Positions 11,145-23,926 of a DNA stretch of 64,000 nt are shown here, one piece after another. Position 1 is the first letter of the stretch. The number at the start of each line of letters is the position of its first letter. The stretch spans positions 34,381,001 through 34,445,000 of the forward strand of contig CM074855.1 in NCBI GenBank assembly GCA_037501455.1, written 5' to 3'. This DNA is from Lantana camara. Taxonomy: Eukaryota > Streptophyta > Magnoliopsida > Lamiales > Verbenaceae. The notes below the pieces were generated by a model, which was given only the letters and a program-made list of their open reading frames with translations, did not search any database and was not told the origin of the DNA. The position numbers were made by a program, and so were the translations under genes.

Positions 11145-13094
11145 TTGTGCATCGACTCAACGTCGATCCCTCTGTGAAGCCCGTCCGACAAAAAGCAAGG
11201 AAGTTAGGGAATGAACGGAACGCGATTATCGACGAGGAGGTGAATAGACTGCTTGACGCGGATTACATTGAGCCTATCCAATTTCCAGAATGGTTGTGTA
11301 ATATTGTCCTCGTTCCTAAGGCAAATGGCAAATGGCGTATGTGTAATGATTTTACGGATCTGAACAAGGCATGCCCTAAGGATCCCTATCCACTTCCTCG
11401 GATAGACCAGCTCGTTGACTCCACAGCTGGGTGCGAACTCATGAGTATGATGGATGCGTTCCAGGGTTATTATCAGATTTTCATGGCTCCCGAGGATCGA
11501 GCGAAAACAGCCTTCGTAGTTGTGAACGGAATATATTGCTTCAAAGTTATGCCGTTCGGCCTCAAGAATGCGGGCGCGACTTATCAAAGGCTAGTGAACC
11601 GGATGTTTGCCTCCGAGATCGGCGACACTATGGAGGTTTATGTCGATGACATGATCACTAAAAGTTTTAAGGCATCCGACCACTTGGAACATCTTAAAGG
11701 AACCTTCTCGATTCTGAGAAAATACGGAATGAAGCTCAACGCGAGCAAATGCACATTTGGCGTTGAAGGAGGAAAGTTCTTGGGCTGTGTAGTTAGCCAG
11801 CGTGGAATTGAAGCAAATCCGGATAAGATCGAAGCCATTCGAGCGATCCAACCTCCAGATTCGATCAAGAAAGTTCAAGTGCTCCTTGGGCGAATCATTT
11901 CGCTCAACAGGTTTATATCACGCTCGGCTGATCGGAGCCTTCCATTCTTCAAAATTCTAAGGAACATGAAACAGTTCAAATGGACGAAGGAGTGCGATGA
12001 GGCCCTCTCTAGTCTCAAGGCGTACCTCGCATCAGCTCCTCTTCTGGCAAAACCCAACAAAGGAGAAATATTGTATGTGTATCTCACGGTCTCGTCAGAA
12101 GCAATCAGTTCGGTAGTGGTGGTCGTGCGCGAGCGGAAACATTTGCCAGTATATTACTTGAGTAAAGTGATCCACGGACCAGAGTTAAACTATTTGGAGA
12201 TTGAGAAGTTCGTGCTTGCCCTTGTGCATACATCGAGGAAGTTGAAGCCCTACTTCCAATCCCACTCCATAGTTGCTTTAACGGATCAACCATTGAGGCA
12301 AGTGTTGAGCAAGCTAGATGTTTCGGGGAGACTTGTAAAGTGGGCGATTGAACTTGGGCAGTTCGAGGTCGCCTATCAACCAAGAGTTGCTCAACAAGCC
12401 CAAGTGTTAGCGGATTTCTTGTTGGAGCGAAGTGATCTTCCCAACGAGATCGTCCCAGCAGAGGTTACACTCCCATGGACCCTCCATGTTGATGGCTCCT
12501 CAACAAACGGAGGAGGGGGAGCAGGGATCTCACTAAGGAGTTCGGACGGTCAAGAGCTCGACTTTGCCATAAGACTTGAATGGTGAGCCACGAACAACGA
12601 GGCAGAATATGAGGCCCTCTTGGCCGGACTCAACTTGGCGATGCGAAGAGGAATACAACATTTGGCGGTATTTACCGATTCCCAACTTGTGGCAAGCCAA
12701 GTGGAAGGCTCGTATGAAGCGAAGGAAGAAACCATGATCCGGTATTTGCAGAAGGTCAACGAACTCCGTGCTCGGTTCAAAGCCTTCAGCCTTTCACAAA
12801 TACCGAGGGAAGAAAATCAAAGGGCGGACGCCTTGTCCAAATTCGCAAATAGTATGCAAGGCACCTCGGATCATGCAATCACTTTCCTAACCGCGAAGGA
12901 TCCCGCGATCGCCTTGGGAGGTCGCAAATAAGTGTTCTCCCTCGATCCAGCCGAGCCATGTTGGCTCGACCCTTTGGTGATCTTTCTCAGGGACGGAATA
13001 GTCCCCTCGGATCGAACTCAGACTCGACAGATAAGGTACCGCTCCACCCGGTACACTTTGGATGAAGATGGAAGATTATTTCGCAAGTCATTCT
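11082..13094 (+). pseudogene. RT-RNase H part of GyA pol, broken and truncated
   Basis: This is the continuation of pol after the frameshift. Reverse transcriptase motifs are present: NDFTDLNKACPKDPYPLP, MDAFQGYYQI, MPFGLKNAGATYQR, and the catalytic YVDDM at about 11638-11652. A connection domain and a plant-type RNase H follow (HVDGSSTNGGGGAG at about 12485, then ATNNEAEYEALLAGLN after the stop). A TGA at 12584-12586 (probably from CGA) and a TAA at 12929-12931 interrupt it. Reading continues to about GRLFRKSF, the junction before the integrase zinc-binding domain, where LTR family D begins at 13095. One frameshift, two nonsense changes and the missing integrase mean it is inactive. Confidence 0.85.
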
Positions 13095-14493
13095 TGGGTT
13101 CTAATTATTCCCTTACCCTAGATGTTGGTTGAGAGGTAGTAAGTAGGAGGATTGTATCTCACATGTGACTTAAAGGTTCTGTCGAATCCAAACATTCCAA
13201 TTCAGCTAGGGGTTAAACACCTGTTGCTAGACTATGATCGTTTAATCTGTGGACTGATTAATTAATTAGTGAATTAATTAATTAGGCTCACTGCTAATTG
13301 AATTGAGAACCTAGAGGGTCACACACAACAACTTGGTTACATGAGTTGAGGCTTTAAAATGATTAAACGAGTTAATCGGGCCTAGAGGGTCCCACACGTG
13401 TGAAACCACACGTGTGGGTCACGTGACTGGACACGTGTCATTGGGACACGTGTGCCACACGTGTTTATTTGATTAAATATTAAATAATTAATTTATTAAT
13501 TATTTAATAGACTTTGGTTTAATTTTGATTTAAAAAGAAAGTCTAATTTTGGAGAAAAATAATCTAGTTAATTAATTGTGAATTAATTAATTAGATAAAA
13601 TAAGTTATTTATTTTAAATAAATAAAGTATAAAATTATCCAAAAATAGTTTGGATATTTTAGCTCTCTTGAAAGTTGATTTGAATTTGAATTCAAAGTCA
13701 AAGTCAAAATTACTTGACGATCAAGTAATAGGAAAGAGGGATCAAATCCTTAGTCCATAAGGACTAGGATTTTCGGCCACTCCCATCCTATATAGGGGAG
13801 CTCGAGCTCCCCTTAGAGCTAATCGAGAATTCTTTTGGTTCATGTGTTGAACACCATCCTTTCTCCTAGGTTAAGCCTAAACACTAACTACAGAACTAGC
13901 ATCCTTACTAGTTAGATTGTAGCCAAGTTGGTGGACTATCTCTAGAGAGCTTCAAGTTAGAAGTTTTAAAGATTCGAGTTTTACCAAGGAATGGGGATCA
14001 AGCAAAACGACCAGAAGGGATGATGAAACGATTCTGAACCCAACAGAAAACGAGTGAAAAAATCGAACCAAAGAAGTTGGCGAAAACCGTTCATCCATAT
14101 CCTGAAGGATGAATTTTTTCACGAGGGTTTTATAGCTGGTAGATTTCTACTTTCGTAAAACTGGTTTTCGAAGGGAGTTTCAATCATGCCTTTCTCGTTT
14201 CATGTTTCTTTCTTTATGTTATATTGTTAAGAACTTCCCTAACATGATTTGAATCTAGGTTGGTGTGGATTGTTATCCCTACAATGGATTCTGAAGTAGA
14301 AAGAGATTTCGAGGGACGGGTTGCCATTACCGCATGAAGCGCGTTTGAGGGCGGCTCAAAACGTGTCAAGAAAGCTACTACCCAAGTGAGTTTCTTGATC
14401 TCTACGAATTTGGATTCACGATTGCGAGTCTAAGATCCTTTTGTTGGAAAAATTTTAAAATTTTCGCTGCTTTCTGATTCCTGTTTTCCAACA
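13095..14493 (+). mobile_element. Ty1/copia LTR family D, plus copy (solo-like)
   Basis: It begins TGGGTTCTAATTATTCCC and ends TTTTCCAACA, and resembles the minus copy at 1-1238 (shared CCTAGAGGGTCACACA, TTAATTAATTAGGCTCACTGC). No copia coding sequence is next to it. The 5 bp before (ATTCT) and after (TAATA) do not match, so it is not a clean solo-LTR insertion. It truncates GyA on its left and abuts LTR family B on its right. Confidence 0.65.
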
Positions 14494-16816
14494 TAATATA
14501 TATATATAAGAGCACTATGAAAATTATATATATATATATTATATACCTAATATGTTACCTTTTAACTTTATACATATAATTAGTATATCTATACATTATA
14601 TTACATATACATATCATATATACACACTCACACAAGAACACACACTAAATCTCTACAACACACACAACATTTTTACTCTCATCTTCATCCCTCCTACAAC
14701 ACACACAACATTTTTACTCTCATCTTCATCCCTCACACCCACTTGATCCCAAGCAAGAAGAAGAAGGAAGAGAAGAATCATTCATCAAGAAGCATCATTA
14801 TCATCATCTTCATCATCTCCACCTCTTTCCTTTCACCCCAAGGTTGGTGTTTGATTTATTATGGGTGTAAGTGTGTAATAGTTAGGGTTTAATGACTTAT
14901 TTATGTAACTTTGTTATTGAGCATGAATATGTGATCATATATGTGTGTATCTTTGGATTTATTGCATAGATACATTGGTTGTTGGCTTATTTAATGTGAT
15001 GGCATGAATGGGGTTTTATATGTTGAGTTGTGATTGATCTAAGTACCTATATATGTGATTTATGATGGTTAATTGATATATATGGTGTGTATATGTGTTA
15101 TAGACTTGTATGAGTTTGCATTTTCATGTTTGAACTTGTTTTGGTGGTTTGGAATGCATGGAACGAAACCTCCCCTGCCTTGCCCTGTTTTTCAAACTTT
15201 GGTTCCCGGGCGGGAACCTTTTTAGTACAATTTTGATCCCAGCCGGGATCCCTTACAGAATTGAAATCCAACTTTCATCCCGGCCTGGTGATTTTTGTCC
15301 CGTCTGGGATGATTTAAATTATATTTGAACCTTGCTCTTGTTAAAAACATCCTGGCCGGGACACTTTGTAGTTCAAATTCAATCCCGACCGGGAGTGTGC
15401 AGCAGGAGAGTTACGGGACAGGGTGTCCCGATCAAGACCCTTTTTAGTCTACATTTCATCCCGGCCGGGATGAGGCCCTGGAAGCTTTACTTTTGCACTT
15501 TTGTTAATTTATGCCTCTTGTTCGTTATAACTCGTTCCATGCCCTCTTGTGAATTAATTATGAATTATCAATGATTGTTTCATTTATTTTAACATCTCAT
15601 GCCATGCATTCATATGTCGTTCATCCGTTAATTGGTTCATTCGTCTAGAGTCTTATGTACACTCATGTTTCTTGCACAGAGTTTGATCCGGTCAAGGAGC
15701 AGGGTCAATAAGTTTCTCATTTCTTCTTCCTTTTGTCAAGGTGAGGTTTTATTTTAGTTACTTAGACCCCTAATATCTTGTGTGCCTATTTAAGCCAAAC
15801 GTATTAAGTATATGTATAATTTGGAAAAGGATTTAAGTATGATAGGTTTTCAAATATTTTATGAAAATATTTTGGCGAGAATCATGCACATGTTATTGGG
15901 CCCGGAGGATTGTGTGAATGGAGGCCGGTACGGTATCAGGCCGTCGGATAAGCCATTGCATATAGTACCCTTTGAGAGTTTCTCACGCGACCGTGTAGTG
16001 TAGGAGGTGAGATACTCCTGAGCCGGTGGTTAACCCATCAAAGGAGCGAGAAGGAGTCATGATCCCTCGTCTCGATATTGTCTCATGAGGTGGTTTGGGC
16101 CTTGCAAACCCTTCCACCGCCCCGAAGGAAGAAGGATGGAAAACTATGTTATTTCTTATGATTATGGTTATGATTATGTTATGCCTAAACGCTTAATTAA
16201 GTTTTAAACACACATTATGGGAGTATGGTTGGAGAATTACCCCCTCCCCGGGCCACGTCAAGTTATAAATTTTGTCAAGTAATAATATGATATCCATAGT
16301 TCCGACTAATGCTTCTCTTAAACTACCCGCTTGGGACTTTCTAACAATTTACTGGGAGTTATGGATTGCATCCGCATGTGATATATCTATTATGCCCCTC
16401 ACTCAGTCCTTGGACTGACACCCCACTTTGTTCTTAGTCTTTTGCAGGGTTTGCTAGGGGGGAAAAGGTCGTCGTGAAGCCCTTATTTTGGTCCTAGCAT
16501 GACTTTACCCTTTTAGCATCTCATGTCTTTATACTTGATTATGTATTATTGTATCTTGGACGGTTCTTGTAAATATTGTGGGTCGTGTAGGCCCTTGATT
16601 GTAATACTTGAGTAGTATGTGTTAATATGAATTATGTTTCCGCTTTACTTATTACATCGCATTATGGTTTGGTTTAAGGGTTAGCCCCGCTTAGCTAGGT
16701 TGAGTTTTGTTTGTCACCCGTTCGCCACGTGTTTGATTCGTGTATGGAAATTCATTTCGTGCATGGATTGGGCTATTGGTGCGGGGGATTTGACACCTTT
16801 CGATGCGGGTGCTACA
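14494..16816 (+). mobile_element. Gypsy LTR, family B, plus copy
   Basis: It ends GATGCGGGTGCTACA at 16816. Like the minus copy it has an ACACACAC/TCTTCATC-rich 5' part, eight palindromic sites (15201-15472, best copy CATCCCGGCCGGGATG at 15457-15472), a micro-exon-like segment at 15680-15740, and the hairpin CAGTCCTTGGACTG within 16397-16424. A 45-bp direct duplication (ACAACACACACAACATTTTT...) lies at about 14650-14735. The 5' end is missing. The flank after it (CTAAC) has no partner at 14494. Confidence 0.7.
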
Positions 16817-18005
16817 CTAACAAATGATCCCCTCGAGGCCAAGAAGATAAAGCATCGAGCATGAAGCTACTCACTCAACTCCGAAGGACGACTGTACAAA
16901 AGATCTTTTAGTGGACCCACTAAACATTATCTTTGAAAATCTCAAGCTCGGGAGGTTCTCGAGGAGGTACACGCTGGAATTTGGGGGAATTATGTTGAAG
17001 CTCGATCAGTAGTGAAAAACGTGTCTCTCTCGAGATTTTACTGGCTAACCATCTAGAAGGACGCACCCAAATTTGTAAAGAGGTGTTCACGATGCCAAAA
17101 ATATGCAAACTTACCGCATCAACACCGAACTGGGATGATCTCGATGGATATTGCTTGGCTTTTTGACCAAAGGGGAGTTGACATTGTCGGATATTTTCCA
17201 CTTGCTTCGAGAGAAAGGTAGTTCGTCATTTTGGCAGTCGAATACTTCTCGAAATGGGTTGAAACAGTTGCAGTACCTATGATCCCATTTCACATAATTC
17301 GAGACTTCATTTGGAAGCATATCATCACTCGATTTGGGGTACCAAAAATCTTAATTTGTGACAACGGACCTCAATTTTGATGTACACAATTAAGATCTTA
17401 TTGCTCAAATTTTGGGATTAGCCAAAGATTTACCACTGTTGAACATTCGCAGGCTAACGGGCAAGTAGAGTCGAAAATCAAATCATAGTGCATAATCTTC
17501 GGTCAAGATTGGATGCAAAGAAGAAGTCTTGGGTCGATGAGCTTGATCGGTTGTTATGGGTATATCAAACTACGCCTCGAACAACGACAAGTCTAACCCC
17601 CTTTTCAATGATTTACGGCTCAGAGGACATGATACCTACTGAAATCATGCGTCCATCAGCTCGAGTTTTTCACTACCAATTGGAGAGGAACAACAAAAAC
17701 AGGGCTTTCAACCTTGACACTATTGAAGAAACATGAGAGAGGGATACATGAGAATGCAACAATAATAAGCCACGGTAGCTTGATCGTATAACAAGCATCT
17801 TTGACCCAAAACCTTCCAATTTAGTGACCTTGTGCTCAAGAAAGTGGAAGTCACAAAGCACGTCGGCAAACTTGATAAGAATTGGGAAGGAACGTTTTAA
17901 GTAGTCAAGATCAAGAAGAATCACTCTTATCACCTCGAACAACTCGATGGAAGTATTATACCTCGATCGTGGAATGCCCACAACTTGAGGAAGTTTTATG
18001 TTTAA
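16817..18005 (+). pseudogene. Integrase of decayed Tat element Tat1
   Basis: The sequence reads through the end of RNase H/linker (LEAKKIKH...NSEGRLYKRSF), then the zinc-binding region (CSRCQKYANLP). The catalytic core follows (GVDIVG; CDNGPQF at about 17355; GQVES at about 17460, where the catalytic Glu is retained). The chromatin-side C-terminal part is WVDELDRLLWVYQTTPRTTT and YGSEDMIPTEI (17488-17736), ending KFYV-stop at 18003-18005. Several stops and frameshifts prevent translation. It is not the continuation of GyA: both pieces contain the GRL(F/Y) segment with different nucleotide sequence. It is homologous to the Tat2 integrase. Confidence 0.8.
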
Positions 18006-18470
18006 TTTTCTTTCGACCCAATGTAAGTTTCCAACTTAATCAAAAAAAGGTTTCCTACGTTCATTGCGTATTATTTGACCTGCTACTTATGTCTTTTACA
18101 CCTTGTACATTCGAGTTAGGCATTGATATTCTATCAAGCTCAAAGGGGGGGGGAGAAACATTCCTACAATCCTATCCCTTAAAAAAAAAACATATTTATA
18201 TAATAAAAGGCAGAGGAAGAAGACACAACAAGCAATCGATGAAAAAGTTTGAATTGAAACTTAAAACATTGCATTAAAAACATGATAAAAGGAAATTACA
18301 TTTGGATTGTTTCATCGGGAGCAAATCTTAGTCGAACCATTACCTATTTACAAATAGGTTCGAGTTGTACAAACAACTACTAGATCGACCCCAACAACTG
18401 ATCCACAACTTAAGCAAAATTAAACGTACAAACAGGATTTCAAATAGCTTTCTTCAAAGCAAAGGAATAA
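18006..18470 (+). other. Post-pol spacer of Tat1 with internal polypurine tract
   Basis: There is no gene here. A purine tract AAAGGGGGGGGGAGAAA lies at 18142-18158, about 135 bp after the integrase stop and far from the 3' LTR. It may be a secondary (internal) polypurine tract. A homopurine/poly-A stretch follows at 18180-18190. Confidence 0.4.
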
Positions 18471-19342
18471 GGATGGCTCATTGTTCCTGGCTTTCTCCTT
18501 CGACCCCACTACCGGTCCCCTCTTCGATATCGCATACAGCCTCTGGCCCAAAGAGATCAGGGAGTATTATCTTATATGTAAAGGTCCCTTTGCTGTCGAC
18601 TTCTGTAGGTATTCAACTCACCTCTTCATCAACATTTCAGTACATGATTCGAGCCAAGTACATTGTGAACCCATACTCTTCCATGATTCAATCTAGTTTA
18701 GGAGAGGCTGGTCAAGCATTTTGGTCACGTGGTCGGGGATCAGGGCACATCATACCTATCTTTTGTTGGTCATAATCATTAGGCAGATACCCCTCGACTT
18801 AGAATTGAGCTAAGTATAAATCGAACCCCTTGTCGATGTCGTCGAGGCTTACTATAGAAGACGTCTTTTGAAATGCCTTTCGTCTTCAAGAATTTTTAGG
18901 CTCCATACCTCTCGGACATCTTGACCAATCTATTCAACTCCCTACAACAGCGATCAATGTTAAGCTTAGCCCTTTTCTTCTCCCCCATCATCTAGCCTCA
19001 GCGGTGAGCAACTTTTTCTTCTTATTGTTCTCTCCCGGGTGTTTGCTCGGCTGCTTGCAGACTTTTCTCGACGCTCGAGAGTTTTTTTGTCGCTTTGACC
19101 AAGCTGTTGGCCAAATCAGTCTTAGACCGCTCCGCCTCCTTCAACTTTTGATCTTTTTGGGCTAGCTGCTCTCTCAAATGCTTAACCTTCTCCTCAAGCC
19201 TCGGCCTCGTAGCTTTATGGACAAAGCTCCTCCGAGCGATGTGGAATATGTCTTGCATAAGCTATAAATAAAGAGTCAACTTGTTACGCTAGAGATGATA
19301 CTTCGACTTAGAAGTTAACTCAGAAAGAGAAACAAACTCTTA

Positions 19343-19828
19343 GGGCACGTTTACTTCAAAATTTTCAAAACCATCAAACTAAGATTACAAACAGTGTAAT
19401 ATATGGGTATATTACCCAACATCCAATTTACTTAAATGTAAGTGTTAATTTGTTAAATAGCCTAAATAATTGGCCTTTTTACTTTCCCATTTGCAATCCA
19501 CCCATTTGAATGCTATTTTACCTTTTTGACTCTGCTTTGGGATATGTGTTTAATGGGAGAAACCAAAAAGAAAAAGGGCCAGGAATTCCTGACATGACGT
19601 GCCAAGAAAAAAATTGAAAGAAGCAAGGACAATTTAATAATTTTAGCTTGTGTTAGAAAAGTTGACAATTTAACAACAGTTTCTGAAGGTGACTAAATAG
19701 TCCATGACTAACCTGTACATTCCTGGGGCTCCGAGAAAACACCTTACAACCTTTCTATTGATGTAAATGGTTGGATAGAGGGTCTTATTTAACCAAAACC
19801 CCCCTATTCAATCAAAGTAAACGTGCCC
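19343..19828. mobile_element. Tourist-like (PIF/Harbinger) MITE
   Basis: The terminal inverted repeats are GGGCACGTTTACTT and AAGTAAACGTGCCC (14 bp, perfect). They are flanked by the 3-bp duplication TTA at 19340-19342 and 19829-19831. Length is 486 bp with no coding capacity. TTA target sites are the hallmark of PIF/Harbinger transposition. Confidence 0.85.
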
Positions 19829-20149
19829 TTACCCCAATGCCCTTGTTAGTTGCTTAGGCCTTTATCTCATCGTCATAAATTCCCCACTTTTCCCGATGAT
19901 CGACCTCTATTTGGGTCGAGCTATAAATTGCCCCAATTACCAAATAGTCTCGGGGGCCTGACCCCAAACTTCGAGGGTGACCATCGGGATTTGTATTGTT
20001 AAGACCTTGGGGAAATGAGCCTCGACGAGCTTTGGATACTTGAAAAAGGCCTCGATGTAGGCCTCGTTCGCTTTCCACGGCTTAGCTATTGTTGGCCTTT
20101 TACCGGGTGGGGGAGGAATCTAAGCTCCTGCCAATAAGTTGGCAACAAG

Positions 20150-21430
20150 TGGCGATCACAACAGTTTTTCGAGCAGGAGTGCTTTGTTTTTTGGGGTTTT
20201 CTCGAAAGTTTTAATCAAAACTCTATGTAGTGTAAGTGTACACATGACAATTGTAGCACATAGGTGTCGATACCAAAGAGACGGAGGAAATCAACCAATC
20301 GCATCGTATTTTCATTAATCGATGGACCGGATCAATCATTTAAGAGGTGTTCTAACTAACATGCACAAATAAGCAAATTAACTGAATTAAATCAACAATT
20401 ATGACTTATAGCAATGTATTGATCAATGAATGCCGGATTTCACAATTATTATCGCAAAGATAAGTACTAGTCTTTCTCAAGATCAACCACACGTACTCGA
20501 TTAGTTCTCATTGCCTATTCTCATAATCCAATGTCTCTCTAATCAAGCCATTAGCCTAAGATGATTGTAATTAATTAGCAGTGGCTTTGACATACACCAA
20601 TTAATTACCAATTGCTTAGAGTCAAGTTAAATATCTTTATATTCGAAACCCTAAGTGATACGAAATTCATTCCAAGTCTATTACCATCTTTCGATTATCA
20701 AATAAACTCTAAACCATATCAAAGGTGATCAAGCTCTAATATATCTATCATTCTAATTTTGTAACATAAAAATCATTCATCAATCAAAACATCACATATT
20801 CAATTTCAATCCATCATCATTCCCCCTACGAGGGGATTAGCTACTCATTATCATCAATAGTAAAACACAATTATAGTCCAAAATACTGATATATAACGGT
20901 AATAAAAATCTCCAAATCCAATCATGAAACAAAGTTTAAAACTAAAGTAAGAGACATTAGTTTGCATACTTGCGAAATATGAAATAATAAAATTAATTCG
21001 ACATAGAAAACCGAATGTTTGACGAGGTTAAAGAAAACTTGAGGGTTTTCTTCTCTCCTTTCTTCGTCTCGTACTGCTGCACTTCTAATTCTCCCAGACT
21101 GCCTTAGGTCTTAGGGTTTTTCTCATATAAATACCCTATCAATAAGTAAAAAGCCCAAAATTCCCGAGAGTCCACGCTTGGAGTGTTTCGCGCCGCGATT
21201 CTTGAAGAATCGCTAAAACACTTTTTCCAGTTATTTGTGGCCGCCACCTTTGCAGTGTAAAATTCCTCGCGGCTGCGAGTTTCCTCGGTCAACTTCTCTT
21301 TTGTGCTTGTTTCCTCTTTTTCGCTCCAATCTTGCTAATTTCGACTCCTTAGTGGAAATTACCTGAAAAAGGTAAATTCACGCAATAAATAACTTATATT
21401 TGGCAAGGAAATATGTGGAAAATGGGCTAG
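20150..21430. repeat. Unclassified AT-rich insertion
   Basis: This sequence separates two parts of the Tat1 aORF. It includes an AT-rich part with phrases such as GTGTAAGTGTACACATGACA at about 20237 and a more GC-balanced part (21060-21340). No terminal repeats or TSD could be set by eye and no ORF is convincing. It looks like a dispersed repeat of unknown class. Confidence 0.35.
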
Positions 21431-21573
21431 ACATTTTTCGCCTAATAGTTGTCTAGCAGGTAGAGCTGGTGGAGTTGCTGGAGTCTTCTCGACCTTCTTC
21501 TGCTTGAAGGAGGAACTTTCACCGTAGACTTGGCAACGGAAGTATGGTGGGTTCTCTTGTGCTTTTCTGATGG

Positions 21574-21578
21574 GGCCG
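21574..21578 (+). other. Target site duplication GGCCG (left) of TR-GAG element
   Basis: GGCCG at 21574-21578 is repeated exactly at 27541-27545, directly outside the two LTRs. Confidence 0.9.
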
Positions 21579-23685
21579 TGTAACGCCCCGAATTTTATTA
21601 ATTACATTCTTACGTTTATTATAATTTTATAAATTGCATTTTATCAAATATTCATTTCTAAAACTTTGGGGACTTAACTATATAAACTTTCAAGGACCTA
21701 ATTGAGCATATTTTAAATCCTTACCTTCTTAATTGCATAACCTCATAAGTTAAAGGATTCATGGGCGAATTAGCAATCTTCACATAAATCAAGGATGATG
21801 AATCACGATATATCATCTCCATGCTTCCAAGGTTGCTTCATTGTTGATCTTGGCATTCCATTTGCTTTCCCTCATCACCGAGACATCATTCCCTAAAAGG
21901 GAGGAGTGATTTCAACATTTACATCCAAGAATTCAAGGGAATTTCAAGCTTGAAGCATCATCATCTTCATCTTCATCCTCATCTTCCATTCTTTTCTTAT
22001 TTCAAGGTTGGCTTAGATGAATTGATGATTCTTGTGTGAAAATGATTTAGCTAAGGTTATGAACTTATGAATTTATGGATCATGAGTGTTCAAAGCATGA
22101 TTATATGATCATCTCAAGAATTATGGCATGGTTTGGGGTATGAAATTCTTGGATATTTAGTTGAATGATCAAGCATGAGCATGGTTAGGAAGTCTTGAGT
22201 TCTTGTTAATATTCCATGATTTATATGTTTAAGTGTTATATATTCATTCTTTGAACATATATGAATCATATTCCCAGAAACTATAGCTTTGTTGATTGAA
22301 AAATGGAAACTTCTTGCTTGCTTGGTTGCTTCCCGTAGCCATCCCCTGTTTTGCCCTGCTTCTGTAAATTGCAGAAACTGGGAACGACCGTTCCCAGCCT
22401 CAAGGCATTGTGGGAACGGGCGTTCCCACCTTTTCAAATGAATTAGACGGCCGAGCATGGGAACGGCCGTTCCCATTTCGGCCTTGGTGCCGGAAGGGCC
22501 GTTCCCAGCTTCCGCGTGCTTTTAAATGGAAAAACGTTGGCGCGTTTTGGGGATTACGGGAACGACCGTTCCCATTTTTCAAAGGGGTCTGGAACGGCCG
22601 TTCCCACCTGGATTGCAGAACAAAATATTCTGCATAAAATTACATTTTTAGCCCCTCGATCCAACGACTTCTTTGACCCCAAATTGCTATTATATGCTCT
22701 AATATGAACCAAAACAACATGTTATCAAGCTACATTGCATTTTCCTTGTCATCTCGATACGTTTCCGCCGTTCGTCATATTTAGGCCATTTAAAGTCATA
22801 TCTCACATGTCTAAGTTCATTTACACAGATCGGTTTCCCCGTAGCGAGGAGCAGGGCCATAGGCAGTGACCTACTTGCATTGTATCAGTAAAGGTGAGGT
22901 TTAACTGTTCATTGCAGGGAACTTGTACTCTCTCTCCCGCATGAATTTCAAGTCAAGTTGTACGTATATCCTGTTACAGACTATGTACCATGTTACAGTG
23001 ATTGAATCATGATCATGTTACCGGAATATCGTGAACGGTGAAGGCTCGCAACCTTCCCGTTATCGGAGTGATGGAGTTATTGGAGTGATGTAGTCATGGA
23101 GTGATGGAGTTATTGGAGTGATGTAGTCATGGAGTGATGGAGTTGTTGGAGTGATGGGGTTCATGATATTGATACGGTTGCCGTGTAACTGAATTGCATG
23201 TTTACATATTAGCTTCTAAATTGTTGATATTGATAATCATAACTTGCAGGTTATTGCACTAATGTAATTAAGCCTCACTCAGTCTATCGTAGACTGACGC
23301 CCCACCTTTCAGGTACTTGAGAGCGGTCGTGGGCTAGGCGGGAGTCGAGTCAGGTCGCACATTCCACAGAGTCTAGCATTCATTTTATGTACAGAACTTT
23401 TGGGTATTATGTTATGACCGTTACTATCACATGTTGGAGATTTTGGAATGCACAATATGCAAGAGATGATAATGTATTGATAGACATATATATTATTTAC
23501 TGATGAATTATTCGGTGCTTCCGCTTCCTTTTATTGCATGTATAGTTTAGTTTCCGCCTAGCTTGTTGGTGTTGCATTGTCACCCGTACGCTATAGTTTT
23601 GATTTATGTATGGACTTTCCATTTCATACGTGGATCGAGGCTATAGTGCGGGGGTGTGGCACCTCCACGTGTAAGGGGTGCTACA
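21579..23685 (+). mobile_element. 5' LTR of TR-GAG element (family A)
   Basis: The LTR is 2107 bp, from TGTAACGCCCCG to AGGGGTGCTACA. It carries six GGGAACG-NC-CGTTCCC palindromes (22380-22605), a splice-flanked micro-exon at 22829-22893 followed by AAGGTGAGGTTT, and a minisatellite of 33-bp units at 23065-23165 (GGAGTGATGGAGTTATT...). The hairpin CAGTCTATCGTAGACTG lies within 23273-23303. It differs from the 3' LTR by about seven substitutions and one 16-bp tandem duplication, counted by eye. Confidence 0.95.
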
Positions 23686-23692
23686 TCTGAGG

Positions 23693-23704
23693 TGGTATCA
23701 GAGC
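23693..23704 (+). other. Primer binding site of TR-GAG
   Basis: TGGTATCAGAGC, complementary to the 3' end of initiator tRNA-Met, lies 7 bp after the 5' LTR (spacer TCTGAGG). Confidence 0.93.
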
Positions 23705-23926
23705 CAGGTTGCAAAACCGAGGTTCTCGAGTCGTGTCAAGTGAGTCTAGGTCGAACGGCATAGGGTTATTTGGGAATCGTGAGTCCTGCATCTTATATGA
23801 ATATACCTGAATCTAGTTGAATTCATGAATTATGTGAAGAATGTGTTTCATTTGTGCTTATGATTTAATTATGTCCCTTAGCATCTATTAATCCAACACG
23901 CATATCTAGTGTTTTAAAGTTACAGG

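Larger units (their letters stand above)
18471..21578 (-). pseudogene. 3' half of the antisense aORF of Tat1 (interrupted)
   Basis: On the minus strand, opposite to the Tat1 integrase, are fragments of the C-terminal part of an aORF. A heptad-rich coiled coil lies at 19022-19258 (EEKVKHLREQLAQKDQKLKEA). Another fragment lies at 19854-20078, and a basic Ser/Pro/Lys segment at about 21440-21578 that continues at 27541 across the TR-GAG insertion. The order (conserved globular domain, basic linker, coiled coil) matches the intact-looking aORF of Tat2 at 36799-39658. A Tourist-like MITE (19343-19828) and an unclassified repeat (about 20150-21430) also interrupt it. It is not translatable. Confidence 0.55.

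Noticed and set aside
13095..16816. Reading LTRs D and B as one element with GyA as its interior
   Set aside because: GyA has its own LTR (TGAT...ATCA) and a TGGCGCC-type PBS. LTR B and D have different termini, and no TSD links them.
22114..22637. Open frames on both strands, repeated at 25953-26478
   Set aside because: Same cause: the family A palindrome array in the LTR. Repeated in both LTRs, with no domain.
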